NCBI GenBank assembly: GCA_002319815.1
Contig: DCFR01000006.1
Coordinates: 6,744 to 30,458, forward strand
DNA: 23,715 bases
Reading direction: 5' to 3'
Source: Megamonas sp. UBA1799
Lineage (GTDB): Bacteria > Bacillota > Negativicutes > Selenomonadales > Selenomonadaceae
The notes under the pieces are model-generated. The model was not told the DNA's origin and did not search any database. It saw only the letters and a list, made by a program, of their open reading frames with translations. The translations under genes and the position numbers were made by a program. Shown here piece after piece: positions 1 to 6,924 of the stretch. Within the stretch, counting starts at the first letter, position 1. Each line of letters begins with the position of its first letter.

Positions 1-620
1 GCCAGCAGCGTCTTGCCGGTACCCGGAGGGCCAAACAGCAGCACGCCCTTTGGAATCCGGGCACCCAGCTCATTAAATTTTTTCGGATGCTTGAGAAATT
101 CTACGACTTCCTCAAGTTCCTGCTTCGCTTCATCTGCTCCGGCAACATCCGAAAAATTCACTTTTACCTTATCAGCGCCGCTCATACGCGCCCGGCTCTT
201 GCCGAACGACATAACCCGACCGCCGCCGCCCTGCGTCTGCTGCATGATAAAGAACCATACGCCAATCAAAAGCAGCATTGGCAAGAGAGAAGAAAACATC
301 GTCGACCACCATGGCGGCTCCGGCGGATTTTCCGCTTTGATATCGACATTCTTTGCCTGTAACTTTTCTACCAGGCTGGAATCGCCGTTGGGAGCATTCG
401 GGGTGATTGTCGTAAAGGCGGTTCCATCCGACAAAGTCCCCTTGATAATATTGTCGACCAGGGTAACATTGGCAACATTACCAGCATCGACCTGCTGCAA
501 AAAAGCAGTATAATTTATCTCTTGTTTTGTAGTGCTTTTTGTTGAAAAGTAGTCGATAATCGTAATCGCTACAAAGATGATCAACAAATAAAATCCTACA
601 TTTCTGGCAAACTTGCTCAA
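1..620 (-). CDS. ftsH: ATP-dependent zinc metalloprotease FtsH, N-terminal part (3' end off the window)
   Basis: FtsH is a membrane-anchored hexameric AAA+ protease that degrades misfolded and regulatory membrane proteins. The first 206 or so residues are visible. They show a transmembrane helix at about 6-24 (GFYLLIIFVAITII), an extracytoplasmic FtsH_ext domain, a second helix at about 105-122 (LLPMLLLIGVWFFI), and the start of the AAA domain with NFSDVAGADEAKQELEEVV and the Walker A motif GPPGTGKT close to the window edge. The zinc site HEXXH would lie outside the window. The start is a TTG at 620, chosen because AAGGAGG lies about 9 bases upstream and the family N-terminus begins there; no ATG fits. 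The gene follows hpt and tilS, the order known in Bacillus (tilS-hprT-ftsH), but it also has its own promoter in the gap after hpt. Identity is very secure; only the missing 3' end is unknown. Confidence 0.96.
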   Translation of the reverse strand, partial: MSKFARNVGFYLLIIFVAITIIDYFSTKSTTKQEINYTAFLQQVDAGNVANVTLVDNIIKGTLSDGTAFTTITPNAPNGDSSLVEKLQAKNVDIKAENPPEPPWWSTMFSSLLPMLLLIGVWFFIMQQTQGGGGRVMSFGKSRARMSGADKVKVNFSDVAGADEAKQELEEVVEFLKHPKKFNELGARIPKGVLLFGPPGTGKTLL

Positions 621-642
621 TCGGTCATCCTCCTTAATAACG

Positions 643-663
643 GGAGTCAGGATAAAAGACTCC
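643..663 (-). promoter_or_regulatory. hairpin in ftsH leader
   Basis: The arms GGAGTC and GACTCC (643-648 and 658-663) can form a 6-bp stem with a 9-base loop in the ftsH 5' leader, between the promoter and the Shine-Dalgarno sequence. No U-run follows, so it is not a terminator. It may only stabilise the leader. Any regulatory role is a guess. Confidence 0.35.
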
Positions 664-673
664 ACGAGAATCT

Positions 674-702
674 ATTATACCATCAAATGCCGCATTGTAC
701 AA
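674..702 (-). promoter_or_regulatory. promoter of ftsH
   Basis: The minus strand reads TTGTAC (697-702), a 17-base spacer, then TATAAT (674-679). The -10 is perfect and the -35 is weak. It lies in the short gap between hpt and ftsH, giving a leader of about 45 bases. ftsH can therefore be transcribed independently of tilS-hpt. Confidence 0.65.
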
Positions 703-706
703 ACTA

Positions 707-1246
707 TTACGAGTAAATTTCCCGTTTTAAAATGCCAATGCTGGGCAGATTACGATATTTTTCCGCATAATCAAGGCCATAACCGACGAGAAACTCATCG
801 GGAACTTCCCATCCGCAGTAATCAATCGTCACATCGGCCTGTCGGCGTGAAGGCTTGGAGAGCAGCGCACAAAGTTTGACACTGGCCGGATGGCGAGTCT
901 GCAAATTCTTAATCAGATATTTCATCGTTAGCCCGGAATCAATAATATCCTCAATGAGCAATACATGTTTGCCCGCAATATCGAAATCAAGATCCTTCAT
1001 GATTTTCACCGTACCGCTGGATTTAGCGCCGTTCCCATAACTGGATGCAATCATAAAATCCATCTGCAGCGGCCGATTGATATTGCGTACCAGATCGGCC
1101 GCAAAAACAAACGCTCCCTTGAGAATGCCCACGGCAAAAATTTCTTTATCCGCATAATCAAGACTAATTCTCTGCCCTAGTTCAGCAACTTTGGCATCCA
1201 GTCTCTCTTTGGTAAACAACACTTTTTCTACATCATCCATCATCAT
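707..1246 (-). CDS. hpt: hypoxanthine(-guanine) phosphoribosyltransferase
   Basis: This purine-salvage enzyme transfers phosphoribose from PRPP to hypoxanthine or guanine, giving IMP or GMP. The 179-residue protein has the type I PRTase PRPP-binding loop LLIEDIIDSGLT at about 96-107, with the acidic pair E99-D100 and D103. It also has LKGAFVFAADL near 42-52 and a C-terminal segment GWEVPDEFLVGYGLDYAEKYRNLP typical of bacterial HPRT. An in-frame reading extends upstream to 1387, but that part overlaps tilS and is not family-like. The ATG at 1246 has AGAGGAA 8 bases upstream and gives the normal family length. Two more ATGs follow directly (MMM), so the exact start could be 3 or 6 bases later. 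It begins 23 bases after tilS ends, so the two are almost certainly co-transcribed. Confidence 0.95.
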   Translation of the reverse strand: MMMDDVEKVLFTKERLDAKVAELGQRISLDYADKEIFAVGILKGAFVFAADLVRNINRPLQMDFMIASSYGNGAKSSGTVKIMKDLDFDIAGKHVLLIEDIIDSGLTMKYLIKNLQTRHPASVKLCALLSKPSRRQADVTIDYCGWEVPDEFLVGYGLDYAEKYRNLPSIGILKREIYS

Positions 1247-1269
1247 AATAGGTATTCCTCTTTCCTGTG

Positions 1270-2700
1270 TTATAAATTTTCCCTGTCTGGCGCCGAAACG
1301 CATTTCCGCACCAGGGTTAAACGCAAAAAATGGCGAGTTGTATCCGTAATGCGGGCCACTGCAGCCTGCCGGATTCCGCCAACCCAAAAAATCATATTGC
1401 CGGCAGTAAAAACAGGCACCTGATTGCGCTCCCAGCGAGGCACTTTATGGTCAATCAGCAGCTTTTTAACTTTCTGCGTGCCGCTCTCAATCACCAATTT
1501 ATCTCCCGGCTGGCGGCTGCGGATCTGTAAAGGTCCCGGCAGCTGATCCGCATCGCAAAGGATGCAATCGGCACCAGCAACTGGAGAAGCTTCGGTCAAT
1601 AGCTCCGCTGTCACCTGCCAGCCGCTTTCCGGCAGGTCCGTAACGCCAGGCACCGTCAGCAGGCAGGAAACAAACGACTGCTCTGCCGACGACGCAGCCC
1701 CCGAACTATCATCGGCTGCCGTCAGGAAAACAGCTGCGCCATAGGTAATCCGAACCTCAATGCCATGCGGCAATCGCAGTCCAGCCCCGGTCCGCCCGTT
1801 CTGCAGCAACTGGCGCAAAGCGTGGTAATGAACATAACCCAGGCCGTCGGTTCCCTGTTCACCGCTAAGCGCCCGCCGCAATACCGCCAGCTGCAAAGCC
1901 GGATGCAATCGCCGAAAAGCTGCCAAAGGCAGCTGAATGCCGTTTTCCAAAGGCACTGCCATCTCATCCCAGGCGGCTTGCGCCTCCCCGGCCAGAAAAT
2001 CACTTTCCTCCGCAGCAATTGCTGCTAAGCGACAAAGTGACGCGGCAATATCCGGATTATACTCCCGGCCAAGCTGCGGCAGTAACATAAGCCGCAAACG
2101 ATTACGCGTACAATCGGGAACAGCATTTGTCGCATCATAACGCGGCTGCAGGCCCTGCTGTTGACAGTAAGCCTCAATTTCTGCCCGCGGTACACAAAGC
2201 AGCGGCCGAATAATATCGGCAGTTCGCGGCTGAATGCCCGCCAAGCCATCTACCCCGGTCCCGCGTAAAATCCGCATGAGCACTGTTTCGGCCTGATCAT
2301 CCGCCTGATGCGCCGTGGCAATCAGCGTTCCCGCTCCCAACTTCCGGGCCGTCGCCCGTAAGAAACGATAACGCAGCATCCGCGCCGCTGTTTCCAGCGA
2401 TAAATGATGCTGTCGGCTATAGGCCGGCACATCGGCAGCCGCCAGATAAAAGGCCAGCCCTTGTCGTTGACAAAAAACCCGCACAAAAGCAGCATCTTCA
2501 AGAGATGCCGCCCCCCGGATACCATGTTCGAAATGACCGACGGCCAAATGCAGCTGATACTTTTCCCGCAATGCCAGCAATACCTGAACCAGCGCCAGAG
2601 AATCTGGCCCGCCCGAACAAGCAATCAGCACCGAATCCCCCGTAGCCAATAATTTATTTTGCTCGCAAAATTTTTCTACCTGCGCCAGCATTTCTGCCAT
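1270..2700 (-). CDS. tilS: tRNA(Ile)-lysidine synthase
   Basis: TilS attaches lysine to C34 of the CAU-anticodon tRNA-Ile so that it reads AUA codons; it is essential in most bacteria. The PP-loop ATPase motif SGGPDSLAL appears about 30 residues in. It is followed by VGHFEHGIRG, TAHQADDQAETVLMRILRGTG and GLAGI, all typical of the N-terminal catalytic domain. A TilS substrate-binding domain and a C-terminal domain (IRSRQPGDKL...KKLLIDHKVPRWERNQVPV) follow. The start is uncertain. The ATG at 2700 gives a 476-residue protein; an ATG at 2706 and a GTG at 2718 are in-frame alternatives, and none has a strong Shine-Dalgarno sequence. The terminator of the upstream S1 gene lies only about 35 bases ahead, leaving little room for a separate promoter, so some read-through is likely. 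Family assignment is firm. Confidence 0.94.
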   Translation of the reverse strand: MAEMLAQVEKFCEQNKLLATGDSVLIACSGGPDSLALVQVLLALREKYQLHLAVGHFEHGIRGAASLEDAAFVRVFCQRQGLAFYLAAADVPAYSRQHHLSLETAARMLRYRFLRATARKLGAGTLIATAHQADDQAETVLMRILRGTGVDGLAGIQPRTADIIRPLLCVPRAEIEAYCQQQGLQPRYDATNAVPDCTRNRLRLMLLPQLGREYNPDIAASLCRLAAIAAEESDFLAGEAQAAWDEMAVPLENGIQLPLAAFRRLHPALQLAVLRRALSGEQGTDGLGYVHYHALRQLLQNGRTGAGLRLPHGIEVRITYGAAVFLTAADDSSGAASSAEQSFVSCLLTVPGVTDLPESGWQVTAELLTEASPVAGADCILCDADQLPGPLQIRSRQPGDKLVIESGTQKVKKLLIDHKVPRWERNQVPVFTAGNMIFWVGGIRQAAVARITDTTRHFLRLTLVRKCVSAPDRENL

Positions 2701-2729
2701 ATTCATCCCATCCAACACCGACCGATAAT

Positions 2730-2758
2730 CACAAAAAGCACCCTTTGCAGAGTGCTTT
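2730..2758 (-). terminator. intrinsic terminator after the S1-domain gene
   Basis: On the minus strand AAAGCACTC (2750-2758) pairs with GGGTGCTTT (2735-2743), giving 9 bp with one G-U, and a run of T follows. It lies 11 bases past the stop codon of the S1-domain gene and just upstream of tilS. It may be leaky, because no obvious tilS promoter fits after it. Confidence 0.75.
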
Positions 2759-2769
2759 CTGAATCCCTT

Positions 2770-3252
2770 TTATTCACACCGACGAGAGCCGCCGCGGCCG
2801 CCGCGTTTGGAATCTGTCTTTTTCCGCAGATCCGTCAGCCGCTCATCGCTGTCCTTGAGGAACTTAGATAATTTGTCTTCAAAAGTAAGCGGTGCGCTGT
2901 TAAAGCGTCCCTGCCGCCGAAAATCATTCGTCGGCGACCGGTGCTCACGATGCTGCGGGCGAAACGCCGGCGTGCGGGGTCCCGGTGCGCCCTGAGCACC
3001 CTGAACCTCCGGTTTTTTCTCCTGCAGCCTTTTGATTGACAGGCCAATCTTGCCATGCTCATCCACCGTCAGTACCTTAACTTTCACTTTCTGACGGTCT
3101 TTCAGGAAATCCTTCACATCATTCACGTACACATCCGCGACCTCAGAAATATGAACCAGGCCGACTTTCCCGCCAGGAAGCTCGACAAAAGCACCAAATT
3201 TCGTGATGCCGGTCACAATACCTTCCAGCACAGCGCCAACTTCAATGGACAA
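2770..3252 (-). CDS. S1 RNA-binding domain protein (YabR/general stress protein 13-like)
   Basis: This 160-residue protein has one N-terminal S1 (OB-fold) domain at about 1-72: VGAVLEGIVTGITKFGAFVE, GLVHISEVADVYVNDV, KVKVLTVDEHGKIGLSIK. A low-complexity basic tail ending KRGGRGGSRR follows. Single-S1 proteins of this kind bind RNA or ribosomes. In Bacillus, yabR lies directly after divIC as here; the precise role is not settled. The start is a TTG at 3252, with AAGGAGG 7 bases upstream and no good ATG. The gene has a near-consensus promoter in the gap after divIC and an intrinsic terminator after its stop. The Gly/Arg-rich tail is a common nucleic-acid-binding feature and probably adds non-specific RNA affinity (inference). 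Confidence 0.88.
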   Translation of the reverse strand: MSIEVGAVLEGIVTGITKFGAFVELPGGKVGLVHISEVADVYVNDVKDFLKDRQKVKVKVLTVDEHGKIGLSIKRLQEKKPEVQGAQGAPGPRTPAFRPQHREHRSPTNDFRRQGRFNSAPLTFEDKLSKFLKDSDERLTDLRKKTDSKRGGRGGSRRCE

Positions 3253-3286
3253 ATTACTTCCTCCTTAAAATTTACATTACACGCTT

Positions 3287-3316
3287 ATTATACCCTTGCC
3301 TCTTTCCGAGTGTCAA
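3287..3316 (-). promoter_or_regulatory. strong promoter of the S1-domain gene
   Basis: The minus strand reads a perfect TTGACA (3311-3316), an 18-base spacer, and a perfect TATAAT (3287-3292). It lies between the divIC stop and the S1-domain gene start, so this gene (and perhaps tilS-hpt by read-through) is expressed on its own. Confidence 0.85.
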
Positions 3317-3338
3317 GGACATATCACCAGGTTCCCCA

Positions 3339-3635
3339 TCACTTGCGCGATGAAATATAAGGCAGTTCCCCCTGCCGGGTCATGCCCAGATCTTCTCTGG
3401 CCACCTTTTCAACATAAGCGGGATCTTCCAGCTCAGCCTTTTCCTGCTGCAGCGCCGCGTGCTCCTCACGAGCGCTGTCCAGCCGCGCCTGTGCCGCTAA
3501 ATAATCGCGGTCGATCGCATTCAGATGGATTTGCTGACACACAAAAGTATAGGAAAAATAAGCGAAAATGCCCACCAGCATAAGCACAAACCAATTTATA
3601 TGACGGCCGGAGCCTGCTGTTTTTTGCCCTTCCAT
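3339..3635 (-). CDS. divIC: septum formation initiator, DivIC/FtsB family
   Basis: DivIC/FtsB proteins are small bitopic membrane proteins that join FtsL and DivIB/FtsQ in the division complex. This 98-residue protein has a short cytoplasmic N-terminus, one transmembrane helix at about 13-33 (NWFVLMLVGIFAYFSYTFVCQ), a coiled-coil stretch rich in Ala, Glu and Gln (LDSAREEHAALQQEKAELEDP), and the family C-terminal motif YVEKVAREDLGM. A TTG at 3656 is in frame, but the ATG at 3635 with AGGG just upstream fits better. The position ahead of an S1-domain gene and tilS-hprT-ftsH matches Bacillus divIC. The gene has its own promoter. Confidence 0.9.
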   Translation of the reverse strand: MEGQKTAGSGRHINWFVLMLVGIFAYFSYTFVCQQIHLNAIDRDYLAAQARLDSAREEHAALQQEKAELEDPAYVEKVAREDLGMTRQGELPYISSRK

Positions 3636-3677
3636 ACTTTCCCTGCTTTCCCGCAACCACCATCAAAAGATACTTTT

Positions 3678-3706
3678 ATAATACAAAGAAATTGCTATTT
3701 CTGCAA
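3678..3706 (-). promoter_or_regulatory. promoter of divIC
   Basis: The minus strand reads TTGCAG (3701-3706), a 17-base spacer, then TATTAT (3678-3683). The -10 matches 5 of 6 consensus bases and the -35 is weak. It lies in the gap after the duplicated zinc-ribbon gene. Confidence 0.55.
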
Positions 3707-3735
3707 GCATTTTTGAAAAGCCATCGGTATTTTCT

Positions 3736-4269
3736 TCATTTTTCTGTCCATTGAAAATAATCTGTCTTTACAATCCGCCGATAAACCGAATGACACTGGG
3801 CACAAATAAAATGATCCAGCACATTGTCCATATCCGGTTTGCCGTCAACAAGCCGCACCGGCTGTCCCTCCACATAGTCCATCAGAGCTCCGCAGCGCGG
3901 GCAGGGGCAGTGACCGTCCTGATCGCGCTGCAGCGTAACCGGCAGTAATTCGCCGGTCGAACGGACTTTTTTAAGCAAATGGTGCTTTTTCTTTTTAACC
4001 GGCTTTGTAACCGGCGCCGGATCATGCTCCGACAGCTCGGGGGCAGAATCTGCCGTCGCCAAAGGAAACGCATCATAATAGCCGGACTGCAACACCTCGC
4101 GGTAATACACCCCGCAGATATTGCACTCATATTTTGGCTTGATATTTTCCATATCCAGATGCCCATCTACCACCCGGACAGCCCCACCATCGACAAAATC
4201 AAGTGTTCGGCCACAGGTCGGGCAAATCAAATTGCCATCTCCCTGTTTTTCCAGCTTTTTTAATGTCAT
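3736..4269 (-). CDS. duplicated zinc-ribbon protein, function unknown
   Basis: I do not recognise a named family. The 177-residue protein consists of two copies of one module joined by a basic linker (KPVKKKKHHLLKK, about 89-101). Copy 1 has C16-P-T-C19 and C49-N-I-C52; copy 2 has C123-x-x-C126 and C156-A-Q-C159. The gap between the two CxxC pairs is 29 residues in both copies. The parts between also match: LDFVDGGAVRVVDGHLDMEN against MDYVEGQPVRLVDGKPDMDN. Each module probably binds one zinc. There is no signal peptide or membrane helix. A GTG at 4278 is in frame, but the ATG at 4269 with GGTGAG upstream is preferred. The gene lies between a glycosyltransferase gene and divIC. A nucleic-acid or protein-binding role is plausible but not shown. 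Confidence 0.82.
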   Translation of the reverse strand: MTLKKLEKQGDGNLICPTCGRTLDFVDGGAVRVVDGHLDMENIKPKYECNICGVYYREVLQSGYYDAFPLATADSAPELSEHDPAPVTKPVKKKKHHLLKKVRSTGELLPVTLQRDQDGHCPCPRCGALMDYVEGQPVRLVDGKPDMDNVLDHFICAQCHSVYRRIVKTDYFQWTEK

Positions 4270-4292
4270 TGTTCTCACCAGTTTTTCTGTGC

Positions 4293-4319
4293 TGAAAACG
4301 GCGCCTGTCTTCCGCCGCC
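4293..4319 (-). terminator. possible weak terminator after the glycosyltransferase gene
   Basis: On the minus strand CGGCG and CGCCG form a 5-bp GC-rich stem with a 9-base loop, followed by TTTTC. It lies between the glycosyltransferase stop and the zinc-ribbon gene start. The stem is short and the T-run poor, so it could equally be a leader hairpin of the downstream gene. Confidence 0.3.
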
Positions 4320-4420
4320 AGCTTAGTTTTCATTGCTGATAAAAAATCGCAGCAATTGCTATCCGACGTTTGATATATTTCGCCACGAAAAAAGCGAATC
4401 CCTTCCGGCTAAAGAACCAT

Positions 4421-5560
4421 TCAGTGCCGTTTCTCAAATATTTCCAAAGCGTCTGCCAGACAAGCAACAATTTCCCGCGCAGCGAAGGGGCGCTTGACTT
4501 GCCGCGCATTTTCCCGCATCTCGCCCAATCGCTCCGGATGCGTAAGAACATCAGCAATGGCTTCGCCGAGTTTTTCATCAGACTTTAGCCATATAGCTGT
4601 ACCCCGTCGGGCCGCATAAACAGCATTTTCCGTCTCCGGCCCGGGAATCGGTTCATGCAGCAGCATCGGCAATTCCGCCGCCAAGGCCTCGCTAATCGTC
4701 AGCGCGCCGGGTTTGCTGATAAGAAGTGTAGCCGCCGCCATGAGCTCGCGTACCCGGGTGGAATAACCCCATGCCTCCACCTTGTGCTGTGAACGGGCCG
4801 CAATGGCCTCCACCCGCGCCTTGAGCTCCGCATTGCGTCCGGCAACGACCAGGATCTGCAGCGGCATCGTCATCTTTTCCAGCTGCATAAGCGCAAAATC
4901 AACACCGCCCAGTCCCAATCCGCCTCCCATAATAAGAACCACCGGCTGTGTATCGTTGAGCCCAAGCTCACGCAAAATACCCGGCCGGTCCTCCGCCCGA
5001 TGAAAGCTGCCGGTCACCGGAATTCCAGTGACACAAATATGCTGTGGCGTCAGTCCCGCGGCGATCAAATCCGTTTTCATGGCTTCACGGGCCACAAAAT
5101 AACGATCGACATTCGGATAAATCCACATCTGATGAACCGAATAATCCGTAATGACCGTCGCAAAAAGGAAATCATCCGGATGCTTCTTCTTTAACCAGGA
5201 AGTAGCCCCGGCTGGAAAAGGATGCGTACAGATAATGGCATCCGGCCGGTATTTTTTAATAAGTGCGGCTATATCGTACTGGGTAATCACCGATATAAGG
5301 CTCTGAACTGAGATGCCGCCGGCCCGGCCGCCGGTAAATTTATAAAGGAACTCGTATAGATTCGGCACAAAATGAAGGATCGCCAGATAGGCGGCCTTCA
5401 TAAATGCCGTTGCCCAGGATACGCGCCACATCGTAAAGTCAACAATGCGAATCGCTGCCTCCGGGTATTTAATTTTTAGTTCATCCGCCACTGCTTCCGC
5501 CGCTTTCACATGGCCTGCGCCAATAGAAGCCGCGACAATCAGAAAGCTTTTTCCCTGCAT
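4421..5560 (-). CDS. MGDG-synthase family glycosyltransferase (processive diacylglycerol glycosyltransferase-like)
   Basis: This 379-residue protein resembles the UgtP/MGDG synthase group (GT28-related, GT-B fold), which transfers sugar from a UDP-sugar to diacylglycerol to make membrane glycolipids. N-terminal evidence is FLIVAASIGAGHVKAAEAV (residues 5-23) and ITDYSVHQMWIYPNVDRYFV, the family's membrane/acceptor-side signature. C-terminal evidence is VVLIMGGGLGLGG, then WGYSTRVRELMAAATLLISKPGALTISEALA, the nucleotide-sugar side. An upstream in-frame GTG-type start would overlap the preceding gene. The ATG at 5560 has GGAGG 8 bases upstream and begins right at the conserved beta strand. A promoter precedes it. 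The exact sugar and lipid cannot be read from sequence. Confidence 0.87.
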   Translation of the reverse strand: MQGKSFLIVAASIGAGHVKAAEAVADELKIKYPEAAIRIVDFTMWRVSWATAFMKAAYLAILHFVPNLYEFLYKFTGGRAGGISVQSLISVITQYDIAALIKKYRPDAIICTHPFPAGATSWLKKKHPDDFLFATVITDYSVHQMWIYPNVDRYFVAREAMKTDLIAAGLTPQHICVTGIPVTGSFHRAEDRPGILRELGLNDTQPVVLIMGGGLGLGGVDFALMQLEKMTMPLQILVVAGRNAELKARVEAIAARSQHKVEAWGYSTRVRELMAAATLLISKPGALTISEALAAELPMLLHEPIPGPETENAVYAARRGTAIWLKSDEKLGEAIADVLTHPERLGEMRENARQVKRPFAAREIVACLADALEIFEKRH

Positions 5561-5603
5561 CTCCGGTTCCTCCAAATCCCGTTCCCCTTTTATGTTGACC
5601 TTT

Positions 5604-5632
5604 ATTCTAACATATCCGTCTGTCCCATGCAA
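5604..5632 (-). promoter_or_regulatory. promoter of the glycosyltransferase gene
   Basis: The minus strand reads TTGCAT (5627-5632), a 17-base spacer, then TAGAAT (5604-5609). It lies in the 97-base gap after the short-chain dehydrogenase gene. Confidence 0.6.
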
Positions 5633-5657
5633 TGAAACATGAAACCGACGGGTAAAA

Positions 5658-6407
5658 TCAGGCTGTAATCCCGCCATCGACGCTCCAGGCCGCGCCAGTT
5701 ACGAACGAAGCCGCCGGCGAAGCCAGGAATACGATGACGGCAGCGGCTTCTTCAGCCGTGCCGATGCGTCCCAAAGGATAAACAGAACGCATCGCCTGCA
5801 GCGCCTCCTCATAAGAAGGTTCTGCCCGCAGCTGCGCTTCGGTAAGCGGCGTAGCAATATCACCGGGGCAAACACAGTTCACCCTTATTTGACTGGCCGC
5901 CGCTTCCAGGGCCAGCGCTTTTGTAAATAAGGTAACCGCGCCCTTGGATGCACAATATAAACTGCAGCCATAATTTCCCTGTAAGCCGGCATCCGAAGCC
6001 ACATTGACAATTGAACTGCCCAACTGCTTTTTCAACTCCGGCAGAGCGTAGCGGGCCATAAACATCGTTCCCTTGACATTGGTATCCATAACGGCGGCAT
6101 ATCTTTCTTCGGTCAGCGCCTCCGCCGCCTGTTCACAATAGACCCCGGCAGAATTCACCAATACATCCAGACGGCCAAAATGGCCTACGGCTGCCTGCAC
6201 GGCTGCCTGACACGCAGCCGGTTCGCGTACATCCGCCGTCTGGAAAAAACTGTGCCGCCCGCCGTCAAGCTCGCGAACCGCCGCCTGCCCGCGATCCGCA
6301 TTTCTCCCTGCCAGCACAACCTCGGCTCCGCGCTGCAAGAACTGACGGGCGGCTGCCAGGCCGATTCCCGAGGTTCCGCCGGTAATCAGCACAACCTTCC
6401 CTTCCAT
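5658..6407 (-). CDS. short-chain dehydrogenase/reductase (SDR), substrate unknown
   Basis: A classical SDR of 249 residues that oxidises or reduces a carbonyl/alcohol with NAD(P)(H). The cofactor motif TGGTSGIG is at 9-16, NSAG at 85-88, the structural N110, the catalytic S138, and Y151-x3-K155 (YCASK), followed by the PG motif in VNCVCPGDIATPL. The C-terminus FVTGAAWSVDGGITA is standard for the family. R35 after the second beta strand (LAGRN) suggests NADP(H) preference, which is an inference. An in-frame upstream ATG exists, but the ATG at 6407 has AGGAGGGGG 6 bases ahead. The gene follows the HU gene and its terminator with only about 27 bases between terminator and start and no visible promoter, so it may rely on read-through. 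It is not part of this neighbourhood in Bacillus. Confidence 0.88.
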   Translation of the reverse strand: MEGKVVLITGGTSGIGLAAARQFLQRGAEVVLAGRNADRGQAAVRELDGGRHSFFQTADVREPAACQAAVQAAVGHFGRLDVLVNSAGVYCEQAAEALTEERYAAVMDTNVKGTMFMARYALPELKKQLGSSIVNVASDAGLQGNYGCSLYCASKGAVTLFTKALALEAAASQIRVNCVCPGDIATPLTEAQLRAEPSYEEALQAMRSVYPLGRIGTAEEAAAVIVFLASPAASFVTGAAWSVDGGITA

Positions 6408-6420
6408 GGTATCCCCCTCC

Positions 6421-6460
6421 TGTAAAAAGTGAAAGGGATGCTGCATGAATGCAACATCCC
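6421..6460 (-). terminator. intrinsic terminator after the HU gene
   Basis: On the minus strand GGGATGTTGC (6451-6460) pairs with GCAGCATCCC (6435-6444), giving 10 bp with one G-U and a 6-base loop. TTTCACTTTTT follows. It lies about 50 bases past the HU stop. The SDR start is just beyond, so leakage here may set SDR expression. Confidence 0.8.
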
Positions 6461-6509
6461 CCTTCAGCGTCCCCGCAGGAATACGCCCCTGTCCACTGCG
6501 AACAGGATT

Positions 6510-6794
6510 TTACTTTTTCTTTTTGTTGACAGCGTCCTTCAAAGCTTTGCCGGCTTTGAAAACCGGATTCTTCGAAGCCGGAATCTTAATTGCGTCGCCC
6601 GTCTGTGGATTACGTCCAGCACGAGCAGCCCGGGCCTTTACTTCAAAAGTACCGAAACCAATCATCTGAACCTTATCCTTTTTAACAAGAGCGTCCTGAA
6701 CGCTGGACAGAAGAGCATTCACTGCTTTCTCAGCATCCTTTTTCGTTAAACCAGCCTTCTCAGCAACCTTTGCTACCAATTCAGTCTTATTCAC
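6510..6794 (-). CDS. hup: DNA-binding protein HU
   Basis: HU is a dimeric, sequence-independent architectural DNA-binding protein of the nucleoid. The 94-residue protein starts MNKTELVAKVAEKAGLTKKD and carries the dimer core IGFGTFEVKARAARAGRNPQTGD plus the arm segment IKIPASKNPVFKAGKALKDAV, all diagnostic. A lysine-rich end (NKKKK) is slightly longer than the standard 90-residue form. The start is a GTG at 6794, 8 bases after AAAGGAGG. The gene follows mfd-mazG by about 130 bases and has a terminator after it. HU next to mazG/mfd is seen in Firmicutes clusters (established knowledge, from memory). I find no convincing promoter, although the upstream gap is very AT-rich. Confidence 0.96.
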   Translation of the reverse strand: MNKTELVAKVAEKAGLTKKDAEKAVNALLSSVQDALVKKDKVQMIGFGTFEVKARAARAGRNPQTGDAIKIPASKNPVFKAGKALKDAVNKKKK

Positions 6795-6871
6795 GAGTAT
6801 TGCCTCCTTTGAAATTATTACGTTACTCTTAATTCGCTATCTTTTACAGGATTCCTCTTTATTTTTACAAA

Positions 6872-6911
6872 TTTATCAAAAAAATTTCTGATTCCCGGCT
6901 TTTTTGATAAA
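6872..6911. repeat. AT-rich 12-bp inverted repeat between mazG and hup
   Basis: TTTATCAAAAAA (6872-6883) and its exact reverse complement TTTTTTGATAAA (6900-6911) are separated by 16 bases. The stem has only one G-C pair and the spacer contains a GC patch. It could act as a weak bidirectional terminator or a protein-binding site upstream of hup. No function can be assigned. Confidence 0.6.
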
Positions 6912-6924
6912 ATAGAGAATAAAG

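Noticed and set aside
1247..1387. N-terminal extension of hpt overlapping tilS
   Set aside because: The ribosome site and family length point to the ATG at 1246; the extension has no homology.
4332..4356. ATTGCTG/CAGCAAT inverted repeat
   Set aside because: It is a 7-bp hairpin with neither strand followed by a T-run; probably chance.
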